Shown here piece after piece: positions 32,716 to 42,600 of a stretch of 64,000 bases of DNA. The number at the start of each line of letters is the position of its first letter. Within the stretch, counting starts at the first letter, position 1. This DNA is from Paenibacillus silagei (lineage in GTDB: Bacteria > Bacillota > Bacilli > Paenibacillales > Paenibacillaceae), in assembly GCF_017874735.1 (NCBI RefSeq), contig NZ_JAGGLV010000003.1:62001-126000 (forward strand), written 5' to 3'. The translations under genes and the position numbers were made by a program. The notes under the pieces were generated by a model. It worked only from the letters and a program-made list of their open reading frames with translations. It did not search any database and was not told where the DNA came from.

Positions 32716-34629
32716 ATGGAGATTCAAGTGCAGCTGCCGGATGGAGCAAATAGGAGGTATTCGCGTAACACCACAATTGCGCAGATTGCGGAGTCGATTA
32801 GCGTAAGTCTAAGGAAGAATGCAGTAGCCGGCAAAATCGATGGCAGACTCGTTGACCTTGATTGTCCGGTTGAAGGGGACAGCCTCGTGGAGATTGTGTT
32901 AGCAGACAGCAGCGACGGGCTGATGATTCACAGACACAGCACAGCCCATGTGTTGGCCCAGGCAATCAAACGGATCTATGGAGAACGGAACGTGAAGCTG
33001 GGCATTGGTCCGGTGATCGAGGACGGCTTCTATTACGATATAGATATTGAACAGCCCCTGTCCAGCGAGGATCTTGCTGCAATTGAGCGGGAGATGGGGA
33101 AGATCATCAAGGAGAACCTGCCGATCCGGCGCCGGGTGGTTAGCCGGGCGGAAGCGGTGCAGTTCTTTGAACAGCTGGAAGAGCCGCTGAAGCTGGAGCT
33201 GCTTCGGGATCTGCCGGAGGACGCGGTCATCAGCCTGTATGAGCAAGGCGAATTCACGGATCTGTGCCGGGGGCCGCATCTGCCCTCCACTGGCCGGATT
33301 AAGGCGTTCAAGCTGCTTAGTGTAGCGGGTGCCTACTGGCGCGGGGATGCTGACAATCAGGTGCTTCAGCGGATATACGGCACGGCTTTCCTGAGCACAG
33401 CTCTACTTGAGGAGCATCTGCACCTGCTGGAGGAAGCGAAGAAACGGGATCACCGCAAGCTGGGCAAGGAGCTGGGCTTGTTCATGTTCTCCGAGGAAGC
33501 GCCGGGCATGCCGTTCTACCTGGCCAAAGGGATGCTGATCCGCACAGCGCTGGAGGATTTCTCCCGCAGGCTGCAGCGCGCGGACGGGTACGAGGAGGTG
33601 CGCTCGCCGCTGATGATGAACCGCCGTCTGTGGGAGCAATCCGGGCACTGGGATCATTACAAGGATGAGATGTATTTCACGAAGGTGGATGAGACAGACT
33701 TTGCGCTGAAGCCGATGAACTGTCCAGGACACATGCTGATCTACAAGAACAGCCTCCGTTCCTACCGGGATCTGCCGATCCGCATTGCGGAATACGGGCA
33801 GGTTCACCGCCATGAATCCTCCGGTGCGCTGAACGGAATGATGCGGGTCCGTACCTTTTGCCAGGATGACGCCCATTTGTTCGTGCTCCCGGAGCAGATT
33901 GAATCCGAGATTACTCGGGTGCTGGAGCTGATCGATCAGTTCTATTCGATCTTTGGATTCGAGTACAAGGTCGAGCTGTCTACACGCCCGGAGGACTATA
34001 TGGGTTCCGAAGAGCTCTGGGATCAGGCGGAGGAGTCGCTGGAGCGTGTACTGAAGAAGAATGGAATCGAGTACCGCGTGAATGCGGGGGATGGCGCTTT
34101 TTACGGACCGAAGATTGATTTCCATGTCCTCGATGCCCTGAAGCGGAGCTGGCAATGCGGTACGATTCAACTGGATTTCCAGATGCCTGAGAAGTTCGAC
34201 CTGACTTACATTGGCGAAGATAACAACAAGCATCGTCCGGTTGTCATCCATCGTGCGGTGTTCGGCTCTATTGACCGGTTCATGGGTATTCTTACAGAGC
34301 ACTATAGCGGAGCGTTCCCGCTGTGGCTGTCTCCGGTGCAGGTCAAGCTGCTGCCAGTCTCTGTGGTTCATGACGAGTATGCCGAGCAGGTCAGAAGACA
34401 GCTGGCTTCAGCCGGACTGCGGGTGGAGACAGATTCCCGGAATGAGAAGCTGGGCTACAGAATCCGTGAAGCGCAGCTGGAGAAAATCCCTTATATGCTG
34501 GTGCTGGGAGATCAGGAGCAGAATGACGGAACAATCTCGGTACGAAGCCGTGCGGAGAACATATTATTCACACTGAGCGCCCAGGAGTTCATTCAGCAAC
34601 TGACAGCTAAGATTGACGGTTGGGAATAA
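32716..34629 (+). CDS. thrS: Threonine--tRNA ligase
   Basis: 637 residues, full length: TGS domain (about 1-62), the HRHSTAHVLAQAIKR second editing/SAD domain, class II core with motif 2 (HRHESSGALNGMMRVRTF) and the zinc Cys in MNCPGHMLIYK, motif 3 in HRAVFGSIDRFMGIL, and an anticodon-binding tail. ATG 32716 is chosen for GGAGG 8 bp upstream; an in-frame ATG at 32653 lies inside the terminator hairpin. It is controlled by the T-box leader before it. Confidence 0.97.
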   Translation: MEIQVQLPDGANRRYSRNTTIAQIAESISVSLRKNAVAGKIDGRLVDLDCPVEGDSLVEIVLADSSDGLMIHRHSTAHVLAQAIKRIYGERNVKLGIGPVIEDGFYYDIDIEQPLSSEDLAAIEREMGKIIKENLPIRRRVVSRAEAVQFFEQLEEPLKLELLRDLPEDAVISLYEQGEFTDLCRGPHLPSTGRIKAFKLLSVAGAYWRGDADNQVLQRIYGTAFLSTALLEEHLHLLEEAKKRDHRKLGKELGLFMFSEEAPGMPFYLAKGMLIRTALEDFSRRLQRADGYEEVRSPLMMNRRLWEQSGHWDHYKDEMYFTKVDETDFALKPMNCPGHMLIYKNSLRSYRDLPIRIAEYGQVHRHESSGALNGMMRVRTFCQDDAHLFVLPEQIESEITRVLELIDQFYSIFGFEYKVELSTRPEDYMGSEELWDQAEESLERVLKKNGIEYRVNAGDGAFYGPKIDFHVLDALKRSWQCGTIQLDFQMPEKFDLTYIGEDNNKHRPVVIHRAVFGSIDRFMGILTEHYSGAFPLWLSPVQVKLLPVSVVHDEYAEQVRRQLASAGLRVETDSRNEKLGYRIREAQLEKIPYMLVLGDQEQNDGTISVRSRAENILFTLSAQEFIQQLTAKIDGWE

Positions 34630-34687
34630 ATCGCTTCATATATAATAGTTGAAAAGTATAACAGGTAAAGATATAGGGGGAAGTCAG

Positions 34688-35284
34688 TTGACAGTACTAG
34701 AAGCAGGTCAGCTTGCAGGCAACGTAATCCGGCTTGTGCCTTTGGCGGAGGAGCATAAGCTTGAGCTTAAGAATTTGCTGCACAATCCGCTGATCTGGGA
34801 GTACACATGGAGGCAGATCAGCTCAGAGGAAGAGGCAGGACAACTGGTGGATACGGCTCTGAAGAATCAGGCGGCAGGCAAGGATATGCCTTATGTCATG
34901 ATAGAGCAGCCATCAGGCCGGATCGTAGGGACCACGCGGTTGATGCATCTGGACCGTACGCATCGCAATGCAGAGATTGGCTGCACCTGGATTTCACCGG
35001 AATACTGGAGAACTGCGGTGAATACAGAGTCGAAGCTGCTTTTACTGCAATATGCCTTCGAAGTGCTGGGCCTGATCCGGGTGGACTTCTCCATTGTCAG
35101 TCACAATTTGCGCTCCCAGCGGGCCATTGAGCGGATTGGAGCGGTCCGGGAGGGCATTCTGCGCAAGCATAGGATCACCGCTGACGGTACTGTTATGGAC
35201 AATGTGCTGTACAGCATTATCGATGAAGAATGGCCTGCGGTGAAGAAGAATCTGCTATATTTGGTGAATGAGAAATACAAATAG
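34688..35284 (+). CDS. GNAT-family N-acetyltransferase (RimJ/RimL-like)
   Basis: 198 residues. The fold and the strings RLVPLAEEHKLEL, RNAEIGCTWISPEYW and NLRSQRAIERIGAVREG are those of the RimJ/RimL/YdaF group, which acetylate protein N-termini or small amines from acetyl-CoA. The start is TTG 34688 because GGGGGAAG lies 6 bp upstream; the frame is open to 34649. It lies 58 bp after thrS and might be read through from it. Confidence 0.88.
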   Translation: MTVLEAGQLAGNVIRLVPLAEEHKLELKNLLHNPLIWEYTWRQISSEEEAGQLVDTALKNQAAGKDMPYVMIEQPSGRIVGTTRLMHLDRTHRNAEIGCTWISPEYWRTAVNTESKLLLLQYAFEVLGLIRVDFSIVSHNLRSQRAIERIGAVREGILRKHRITADGTVMDNVLYSIIDEEWPAVKKNLLYLVNEKYK

Positions 35285-35456
35285 CGGTGTGCTATGGTGT
35301 GTCATAAAGTAGTGCTTTAACATAGAGGGGCACATAAGCTATGAAATGGCTGGCCCCCTTGTTTTGGAGTTGGATGAACGTTTGCGCTTGGTGAGGACGC
35401 TCCGCGAACGAAACGTTGTTACAATCGCTTTGCTCGTAAGAAAATTTATCATTGTT

Positions 35457-35755
35457 TAGGAAATTATGGTTTCCTCCTTTTGTGGACAAGGTGTGTGGAT
35501 TAGTGGATAAGGGGTCTTTGAATGGTATGGCCAGAATGTATGTGGAAAACAGCATACATTGTGGTCCCACGCAGGCATATGGCCCAAATGTATGTGGAAA
35601 ACAGCATACATTGTGGTCCCACGCAGGCATATGGCCAGAATGTATGTGGAAAACAGCATACATTGTGGCCCCACGCAGGCATATGGCCCGAATGTATGCG
35701 AAAAACAGCATACATTGTGTTGGTACGAAGGTAATCCTATTCATCCGTTAGGATG
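35457..35755. repeat. Tandem 52-bp repeat array C (about 4 units) with leader and tail
   Basis: The leader AGGAAATTATGGTTTCCT and TTGTGGAC (35458-35486) resembles those of arrays B and D. The units (CATATGGCCC, AATGTATGTGGAAAACAGC, ATACATT) are spaced 52 bp (for example 35576, 35628, 35680). The tail GGTAATCCTATTCATCCG (35731-35748) recurs after array D. It lies between the GNAT gene and the IS remnant. Open frames of 60-150 codons through it are repeat translations. Confidence 0.92.
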
Positions 35756-35874
35756 ACTTAGTTCTTCCCCTTAGCGCTGAAAATCCGGAGACCAAGGCAA
35801 CCGCTGCCGCTTTTCCACAATCATTTCGTTCTCTCCGCTGTTTAAGCGGAAATGGACCAACTTTGCTTGCCAAT

Positions 35875-36042
35875 GGATCTCGAAAAAGATAGTCCAGAAC
35901 ATCACCTAACCAGGGCTTCCGGCGTTTTCTGCTTCGCAGAATCAAAAAAGTGACGCTCGAGGTCGGTTGGCTTTCACTTGCCCACACTGTATTAAAACAA
36001 GCTGCAAATGACCAAAAACGTAAAGCAGCGATTCTCCAATGA
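35875..36042 (+). pseudogene. C-terminal remnant of an IS1182-type transposase
   Basis: In one frame the plus strand reads SPNQGFRRFLLRRIKKVTLE, then VGWLSLAHTVLKQAANDQKR and KAAILQ before a TGA at 36040-36042. This matches the conserved NRGFRRFLLRG..KV..E.GLL.LAHNL tail of IS1182-family transposases. No upstream part of the gene is intact: an in-frame stop lies just before it and no catalytic Asp or Glu remains. It is not on any long open frame. Confidence 0.75.
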
Positions 36043-36124
36043 CGGGAGAATCGCTGCTTTTTGAGTTTTAAGCTTTTGGAGATAGAGGCTTGCCTCCGCT
36101 AGTTTACTTATGGGACAGCCCCTA
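36025..36124 (+). mobile_element. Right end of the IS1182-type remnant
   Basis: A hairpin (AGCAGCGATTCTCC with GGGAGAATCGCTGCT, then TTTTT) overlaps the transposase stop. About 60 bp further comes GGGACAGCCCC (36112-36122), the reverse of a GGGGCTGTCCC terminal repeat. The matching left end was not found, so only this end survives. It abuts the promoter region of the Jet operon. Confidence 0.65.
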
Positions 36125-36160
36125 TTTATTTTGTAAATAGCCATATCTATGAAACATTGA

Positions 36161-36166
36161 TATAAT
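36161..36166 (+). promoter_or_regulatory. Possible -10 box of the Jet operon
   Basis: A consensus TATAAT lies 144 bp before jetD and about 40 bp after the IS end. No good -35 is found at the right spacing (TTGTAA is 24 bp upstream), so this is a weak call. Confidence 0.3.
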
Positions 36167-36309
36167 AGAATGACATGAGAATAGAAACATACATTCCCAT
36201 TTCTTCAGGGTCCTGAGCATTAACAAACCGTCTATATCTCTGTATGTTCTGGCCCAACCTTCACCTGTGGTGCGGATTTGGGTTTATGTTATGTTGCGAG
36301 GGTGATGGG

Positions 36310-37389
36310 ATGAAAGAGCGCATTAAGCAAGTGGTGGAAGGTAAGTTCAGAAATTCTCACACAGCCAGAAGCATAATCAAGCTTAAGAAGCTTGAAGAAG
36401 CAGTTACGAAATCTTTTGCTTATAAAACAGACTATTATCAAGATGGAGGGCTCTCAGCGTTTGTTAGAGGAATTGAAGAACTAATAACAGAGGGATATTT
36501 GACCCCTATTATAAAGAAGACAAAGTATAGCTCTACCCATCTGGATGAATCCTATTGGCTGACTGTACCTGTTTCCTCTCAGGCTAGATGGAGTGAGACG
36601 GCCATGATGCGGGTTATCGGCGCAAAAGGGATGAATCTGGATTACTACCGGAATCATCCTGAAGCCCAGACGGCGGACACGTGGAAGTACATAGAACGGA
36701 TATATGAATTTTTGCGAACAGCAGAGAACAGGGAGACGATTACTCGGGAAGAGCGCTCGCTGGAGCTTTTTGATCAGGAGAAATATCTGGCAGAATCGGA
36801 GGGTAAGCAATTTCTATTCAGACTGGGTCTGAACTTAGAACTGCTCCGGGCCGAGATTGTACGTGAAGATTTCGAGGCACATATGATGCCGGATAGACCA
36901 ATACTTTGTATCCTTATTTCAGAGAACCATTCCTTCTATCAATCTGCCAAAAGGTTAATGGTGAAAGATATGGCAGTATGCGGCTTGCAGCCGGACATGC
37001 TGATCTACGGGGAAGGTTGGAAGATTGTCAGCAGTCTGTCTTATCTGGAGGAACGGGGGATCGATCTGTGTGAAGCGCAGCTGTTCTATGTGGGCGATAT
37101 GGACAAGAAGGGCTGGGAGATCTATGGCAAATTGAAGCTCGATTACCCGGAGTTGAACATGAAACTGGCATTGCCAGTTTACCTTTCCATGCATAGCAAC
37201 GCCACTCGGTCGTACGATTATGCGAAAGAACAAACGGACTGTCCTCCGCCTTATCTGGAGCGGGTGCGTCAGGAGTTCTCTGCTATTCCAGAATTATTGC
37301 TGTGTATGAATACCCAACTAACTGAGAATAAGAGGATTCCGCAGGAAGTCTTAAATTATGAAGTGATGGCGAGGTTGGCAAGAGCATGA
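36310..37389 (+). CDS. jetD: Wadjet defence protein JetD (DUF2220/Toprim nuclease subunit)
   Basis: 359 residues. The C-terminal half carries a topoisomerase-like Toprim site: Glu205 in ILISENHSF and Asp263/Asp265 in VGDMDKKGWE, the metal-binding pattern of JetD. The N-terminal half is a helical DUF-type region. In Wadjet, JetD cleaves closed circular DNA that the JetABC SMC complex has extruded, so it acts against plasmids. The start is ATG 36310 after GAGGGTG; the frame is open to 36244. Its stop overlaps jetA by four bases. Lying first in the operon, it reverses the jetABCD naming order. Confidence 0.9.
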   Translation: MKERIKQVVEGKFRNSHTARSIIKLKKLEEAVTKSFAYKTDYYQDGGLSAFVRGIEELITEGYLTPIIKKTKYSSTHLDESYWLTVPVSSQARWSETAMMRVIGAKGMNLDYYRNHPEAQTADTWKYIERIYEFLRTAENRETITREERSLELFDQEKYLAESEGKQFLFRLGLNLELLRAEIVREDFEAHMMPDRPILCILISENHSFYQSAKRLMVKDMAVCGLQPDMLIYGEGWKIVSSLSYLEERGIDLCEAQLFYVGDMDKKGWEIYGKLKLDYPELNMKLALPVYLSMHSNATRSYDYAKEQTDCPPPYLERVRQEFSAIPELLLCMNTQLTENKRIPQEVLNYEVMARLARA

Positions 37390-38909
37390 ACTGGAATGAT
37401 TTCGGAGAACGGAACAAGCGGCTGAACCCCTTGTGGAGTCTGGGCGCAGGCATGAATCTGGGTGAGCTGCAGCCGTATAAGGAAATGATTGCGCTTAGTG
37501 TGCTGCTGCAGGTCTATTATCTGGAGCTGGAATCGAATGAACAGCGGGCCCGGGAGGACCTGGTGGATCTTGCTTGGAGCTCACTTGAGCGCTTCGGCAT
37601 AGAGAAGCTCGGCAGCCCGGAATCGGTTGAACGGCTGGTAGACGGACTGCTGTGGAGCGGCAGCGGCGGGGATTTCGAGTCCCATTATTACGATGATCAC
37701 ACCCGGCAGATCGGGGTCCAGAAATACAAGTATTTCACTGTGGACGAGGATGCTACGCGTATCAGCTGGGAGGAGAACGGGACGACCATTTACCGGCTCT
37801 CCGAGTATGCGATGGAGCTGATCTTCATGAGCCACGAGATTATCGATGAGTTCCAGGTCAGCATCAAGCTGCTGGAGATTCAGATGCATATCAAGCATGG
37901 ACGGGTTACCCGGGCGATGCAGGATGTGAATGAGCTGATCTCTCGCGTACGCAAAATGACACAGCAGCAGCAGGAATACCGCAATGCCCTGCGCCGTAAT
38001 CCGAAGCATATCTTCAGCGAATACGGCACCCAGCGGCATGAGCGGCTGGAGGAGATCCACCAGCAATTTGACGAGGAACGCAAGCATTTCGATAATATCC
38101 ATCGCTCGCTGGCCCGGCTGGCCAATGATGAGAAGGATGTCATTGATTTCAATGAGCTGCGTCAGCTCTCCGAGCGGGTGGAGCTGTCCCGGCGGGTGCA
38201 TGACGAGCTGGCCGAGGTCGTGCTGAGCATCTTCGAAGCGGAGACGAATCTGCGGCTGAACTTCCCGGAATTATTCTGGGGAGCAGCGGGCTTTAACTTC
38301 CGCACCCATGTGTGGGAGGAATGGGTGAAGCCCGAAGGGCTGCGGGATGGGGATAGCCTGGAGACGCTGATCAGCGGGCTGTTCTCGCCCAGCCAGGATT
38401 TCATCTATCCGCTGGCCTGGGCCTGGGAAGAGCAGGAGGTTGGCTTCCTGCCGGAGGATACGCCGGATGTGACGGAGGAAGCTGGGGAAGACGAGGACAT
38501 CCATTATGTGCCCAGAGGTATTCCCTGGACCGAGGTATGCGAGCTGTGGTTGCCGGTCATAGCCGGAGTGGCTGCGCACGGCAGCTTCACCTTCACTGCC
38601 GAGGTGTTCACGGAGCAGGAGCAACGGCGCTGGGCGGATTGCCCGGATGCCGTGGATTTGTGGGTGCAATTTTTCCATACCGTAATTACTGTCGAGGAAC
38701 AGGAAGCAGAGGGCCACGGGGTGGCAGACGAATGCCAGAAGCTGCTTCAGCGGCTGATGCTGGACCACCCGGAGCTTGCGGTGCTGCGCGGCTCAAGGCT
38801 GCGGACCACCATCTCTTCACAGCAGCAGGACCGCATCTGTATCCCTGGTCTTGAGATCAGCCCTTATACCATTACTATAGTAGAGAGAAGTGAGATGATT
38901 CGGATATGA
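37386..38909 (+). CDS. jetA: Wadjet defence protein JetA (kleisin/MukF-like)
   Basis: 507 residues. There is an N-terminal helical/winged region (LWSLGAGMNLGELQPY..), a coiled coil around 165-275 (RVTRAMQDVNELISRVRKMTQ onwards), and an acidic loop (DVTEEAGEDED) near 360. I identify it by position between JetD, JetB and JetC and by its MukF-like length and layout. It would bridge the JetC heads. The ATG overlaps the jetD stop and its own stop overlaps jetB, giving tight coupling. Confidence 0.85.
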   Translation: MNWNDFGERNKRLNPLWSLGAGMNLGELQPYKEMIALSVLLQVYYLELESNEQRAREDLVDLAWSSLERFGIEKLGSPESVERLVDGLLWSGSGGDFESHYYDDHTRQIGVQKYKYFTVDEDATRISWEENGTTIYRLSEYAMELIFMSHEIIDEFQVSIKLLEIQMHIKHGRVTRAMQDVNELISRVRKMTQQQQEYRNALRRNPKHIFSEYGTQRHERLEEIHQQFDEERKHFDNIHRSLARLANDEKDVIDFNELRQLSERVELSRRVHDELAEVVLSIFEAETNLRLNFPELFWGAAGFNFRTHVWEEWVKPEGLRDGDSLETLISGLFSPSQDFIYPLAWAWEEQEVGFLPEDTPDVTEEAGEDEDIHYVPRGIPWTEVCELWLPVIAGVAAHGSFTFTAEVFTEQEQRRWADCPDAVDLWVQFFHTVITVEEQEAEGHGVADECQKLLQRLMLDHPELAVLRGSRLRTTISSQQQDRICIPGLEISPYTITIVERSEMIRI

Positions 38910-39664
38910 GTTATTCCCTAGAGCAAGTTCAGCAGGCTTCCCGGCTGTTCTTCGACCTGCTTAAGCGCAAGGTGATTCCGCTGGATGATCCCGCTGCCGC
39001 CGAATGTCTGCAGGATACCTCCGCTTATGACGCCTTGCAATACGTAGCCAAAGAAGCCGGCTGCCGGATTATGAATTCCGGTCACCGCCTGCACCTGCTC
39101 GTGAGTCCGATCGGCTCCGGATTCGCCAGCAACTTCACTCAGCTGCGCAATAAGTATTCACGGATTGAGCGCAAGACGCATCTACATATCATTAACGTTA
39201 TTATCCTCGTTTTTCTGGCGGAGATGGACCAGGATGAGCAGCACTTCAAGCCGGGACAGGACAGCATGTCCTATATTCAGTTGTCGGATCAGGTATCCGA
39301 GTTGTTCCAAGGCTGGATCGGCATGGATGAAGACGGCAGCTTCAGCAAGCAGTGGCGGCTGGATATCCAGGCGATGCATAGAGTGTGGACCAGCCTCTAT
39401 ATGCAGACCCGCAGCCAGGAGGAGGGCGATTCGCTAACCCGCGGCGCAGGCTCCCGGATTGGCCTCATCCATGAAGGCATGAAGCTGCTGGAGGAAGAGC
39501 ATCTGGTGTTCATTTCCGAGAATGAGAAGCGGATTTTCCCAAGAGAAGAGCTGTACGAGCGGATGCGTTATCTCTACCACGATGTGGACCGGTACAAAGA
39601 GCTGAAGGCTCTGGTTGGCCGGACACTCAGCGAACAGGAGGGTGAAGCCCATGCCGCGCATTGA
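38906..39664 (+). CDS. jetB: Wadjet defence protein JetB (MukE-like, DUF6063-type)
   Basis: 252 residues with tandem winged-helix character: ASRLFFDLLKRKVIPL at the start, HRLHLLVSPIGSGFASNF in the middle, and KLLEEEHLVFISENEKRIFP near the end. It is the small KITE-type partner that binds JetA on the SMC heads. It overlaps jetA by 4 bp and jetC by 14 bp. The assignment to the DUF6063 group is from memory and should be read as likely. Confidence 0.85.
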   Translation: MSYSLEQVQQASRLFFDLLKRKVIPLDDPAAAECLQDTSAYDALQYVAKEAGCRIMNSGHRLHLLVSPIGSGFASNFTQLRNKYSRIERKTHLHIINVIILVFLAEMDQDEQHFKPGQDSMSYIQLSDQVSELFQGWIGMDEDGSFSKQWRLDIQAMHRVWTSLYMQTRSQEEGDSLTRGAGSRIGLIHEGMKLLEEEHLVFISENEKRIFPREELYERMRYLYHDVDRYKELKALVGRTLSEQEGEAHAAH

Positions 39665-42600
39665 GCGAATCCGCATCGCCGGACTGAAATACGAGAAGAT
39701 GCTGAAGAAATATGAGGATATGACGCTTGATCTCTGTAATGAAGAAGGCCCGGCCAATACCCTGATTACGCTGATGAACGGCGGGGGGAAGGGCGTATTG
39801 TTGCAGTCGATTTTCCAGTTGCTGATGCCTAGAGCCGCCTGGGGTAAGGATAATGAGAACCAGGTCGAGGCCTTCTTCCATAATCACAAAAAACAGCTGA
39901 AGCCCTACACCTTCCACGTGGCGATCGAATGGCGGCTCGACGATAAGGAGCGGACGGAGTATGTCACCACCGGGATCGCGATGACTGCTCAACATTCCAT
40001 GGACCAGCTTGAGATCAAAGTGGATTATCTGCTATACGCGCTGCTGAAATATGAGGAGACGGCTGAGCTTACACTATCCACCCTGCCCTTATATGATCAT
40101 GAGCTGAATACGCCTGCGAGCTTCGAAGCGATTCAGCAGTTTGTGCGGGAACGGCGGGGTGAGATTAATGTCTACGGCAGCAGCAGCTCCGATCTGAAGA
40201 AATACTATGCCTACCTGGCTGACCATGATATCCATATTGATGAATGGCGCAATATGCGCAGAATCAACGGGGAAGAGGGCGGCATCAAGGGCTATTTTCA
40301 GAAAAATGACGCATTCACCAATCATAATCTTTTTGAGCGGCTGATTATTCCAGAGATTGGTTCCAGTCTTGGGGGAAGTATGCGCGAGGATGAAGGCTCG
40401 CTTCAGCGGATGTTTGTGGATACCGCTACGGTTGCACAGCGGCTGCCGATGCTGGAGCAGCGGGAGCGGGCTTTTGCCGAGTTCACCTCTCTTGCGGCTC
40501 CTCTGTATGAAGCGGTGAAACTCGGAACGGAGGCGGACCTCAGCTTCCGGGAGACCGAGAGGCTAGGAGCGCAGCTCTATACCGTTATTCATGATGAACT
40601 GAAGCAGGCGGAAGACAAGCGCCGCAGAACGGCGGATGAGCTGGCCGGACATTATCTGGAAGCGAAGACGCTCAGATTCGAGAGCGATAATCTGAAGTAC
40701 CTGCGGCTGAAGGAAGAGCATGACGGCAAGCAGGAGCACTTCAGAGTGGTCTCTGACAATCAGACACGGGCCAAGCAGCGTCTGGAAGAATCGAAGCAGA
40801 GAGAGAAATCGCTGGAGGTCGCCCATTATCTGGCCCGGCGCAAGCTGCAGCTCCGCCAGATGGAGCAGTGGCAGAAGGAGATTGAAGCCATCGAAGGGTC
40901 GCTTGCGATGAAGGAGCGCCAAGAGGTGATTCAAGGGGCCAAGCAGGAGCTGCGCGTACAGTGGGAGCAGGTATACCGGCTATGGCAGGCGAAGAGCCGC
41001 TTCTACAGCGGACAGCAGCAGTCCCATGCAGCGGAAGAGCAGATTCTGCGCAAGGGCAGGGAGGAATTACTGCTGGAGCTGGGCAGGTTGGATGGGAAGT
41101 TGCAAGAATTAACAGCTATGATCCGTCAATATACGGAGGATCTGGGCGTGTTCGCTTCCCGCCACGGGCAGGAAGCCGCCCACTCACCGGGAGCCGCTCT
41201 TCAGCGCGCGCTGATTGCGGCCAGAGGGCTCACTGAGCAGATTGAGGCCTTGAACGGACAGCGCAAGACCGCTGAGGACCAGAAGCTGCTTCTGCATACG
41301 CAGCATACCCGGCTGGCTGAGAAGCTGCTGGGGGCCGAGGCCCAGGCAGAGGAGCTGAGCGGACGCATCGAAGCCCAGATGAACAAGGAATCACAGCTCT
41401 GGTCACAGCTCGTAGTGCTGCTGGAGATGTATGAGGAGCATCAGCTGCTGGGCGCGACAGCTCTATTCGAAGCGAAGCCTCTAATCCAGGAGCGGTTCAT
41501 TCGCAGGCTGGAGGATACCGAGCAGCAGACGAAGCGGCTGCGGCGGGATTATTATCAGCAGCTATTGGATGTCGAGCTGCAGCAGGAAACCTACTGGCTG
41601 CCTAACCATGATATCGTAACGGTGAAGGATACGCTGGATGCCCTCAAGATTAGCTCCATGACCGGCACCATGTATCTGAACGATCAGCCTTATCTGGTCC
41701 GCGAGGAGGAACTGGAACGCCATCCGCTGCTTCCTTACGGCCTGATTGTCACGAAGCGTGAAGCGGCTAAGCTGCAGCCGGAGCTGCTTAAGGAGCTTCT
41801 GCTTAAGGCTCCGGTCCCGATCTTCGTGCGCGAGGAGATGGCGGAGGGCGGTACAGACGCCTTCCTGCTGCTGGCGCATCAAGGGCCGCAGATGGTCTTG
41901 CAGCCGGATCATTTCCAGGAGTGGAAGCGGGGGATGGCCTCCAGACTCCGTGAGCAGGAGGAGGAGCTTCAGGCGGAGGAAGCGTATCTTGCCAAGCTGA
42001 GATCCGGCCGGCAGGAATATGAACGCCTGCATCAAGGCGAACATACCGCAAGTCTGCGGAGCAGACAGAAGAGTGCGGAGACCCTGCTGCAGCAGCTACA
42101 CAGCCAGCTGAATGAAATGAACGCAGAACAGGTACGCTATGAGGAGGTTCTGGCTGGTATTTCCAGAGACCTGTCAGCCTGTGAAGCGGAGAAGTCTGAG
42201 CAGGAGACCCGGGCGGCGGCGCTGCGGGAGTGGAGTGAGCGGAGCCGGAAGCACGAGCAGAACTATACAGACAAGCACAAGTCTGTGGAGCAGAAGAATA
42301 ATCTCAGCAAAGAGATTGCGGTTAAGGACCAGCAGCTCGCCCGGCTGAAGGCGGAGATGGACAGTCTCGCCTTGCAGCGCGAGAAATGGATCGGGGATGC
42401 CCGTTATTCCGTATTTCCGCGGCTGCAAAACTGGTTCCCGGACATAGAGTTCCCCGGAGAAGCTGCGGGTGCGAAGGTTCAGGGTGCTGATGCTGAGGCG
42501 GATGTTAAGGCAGACGAAGCTGCTGCCGATGAAGTGCTAAATGAGAAGGTACAGGACAAGCTGCTGCAGTTGCTCAGTACAGTTGAGAGTCTTCAGCAGT

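Noticed and set aside
35457..35755. CRISPR array
   Set aside because: The whole 51-52-bp unit is repeated with no unique spacers, and no cas genes are present. The same applies to arrays A, B and D.
35292..35756. Frames of 60-150 codons through array C
   Set aside because: Same reason as array B; the translated units are copies of the DNA repeat and overlap in different frames.
35748..35987. 79-codon minus-strand frame next to array C
   Set aside because: It runs antisense to the IS1182-type transposase remnant, whose plus-strand translation matches a known family.
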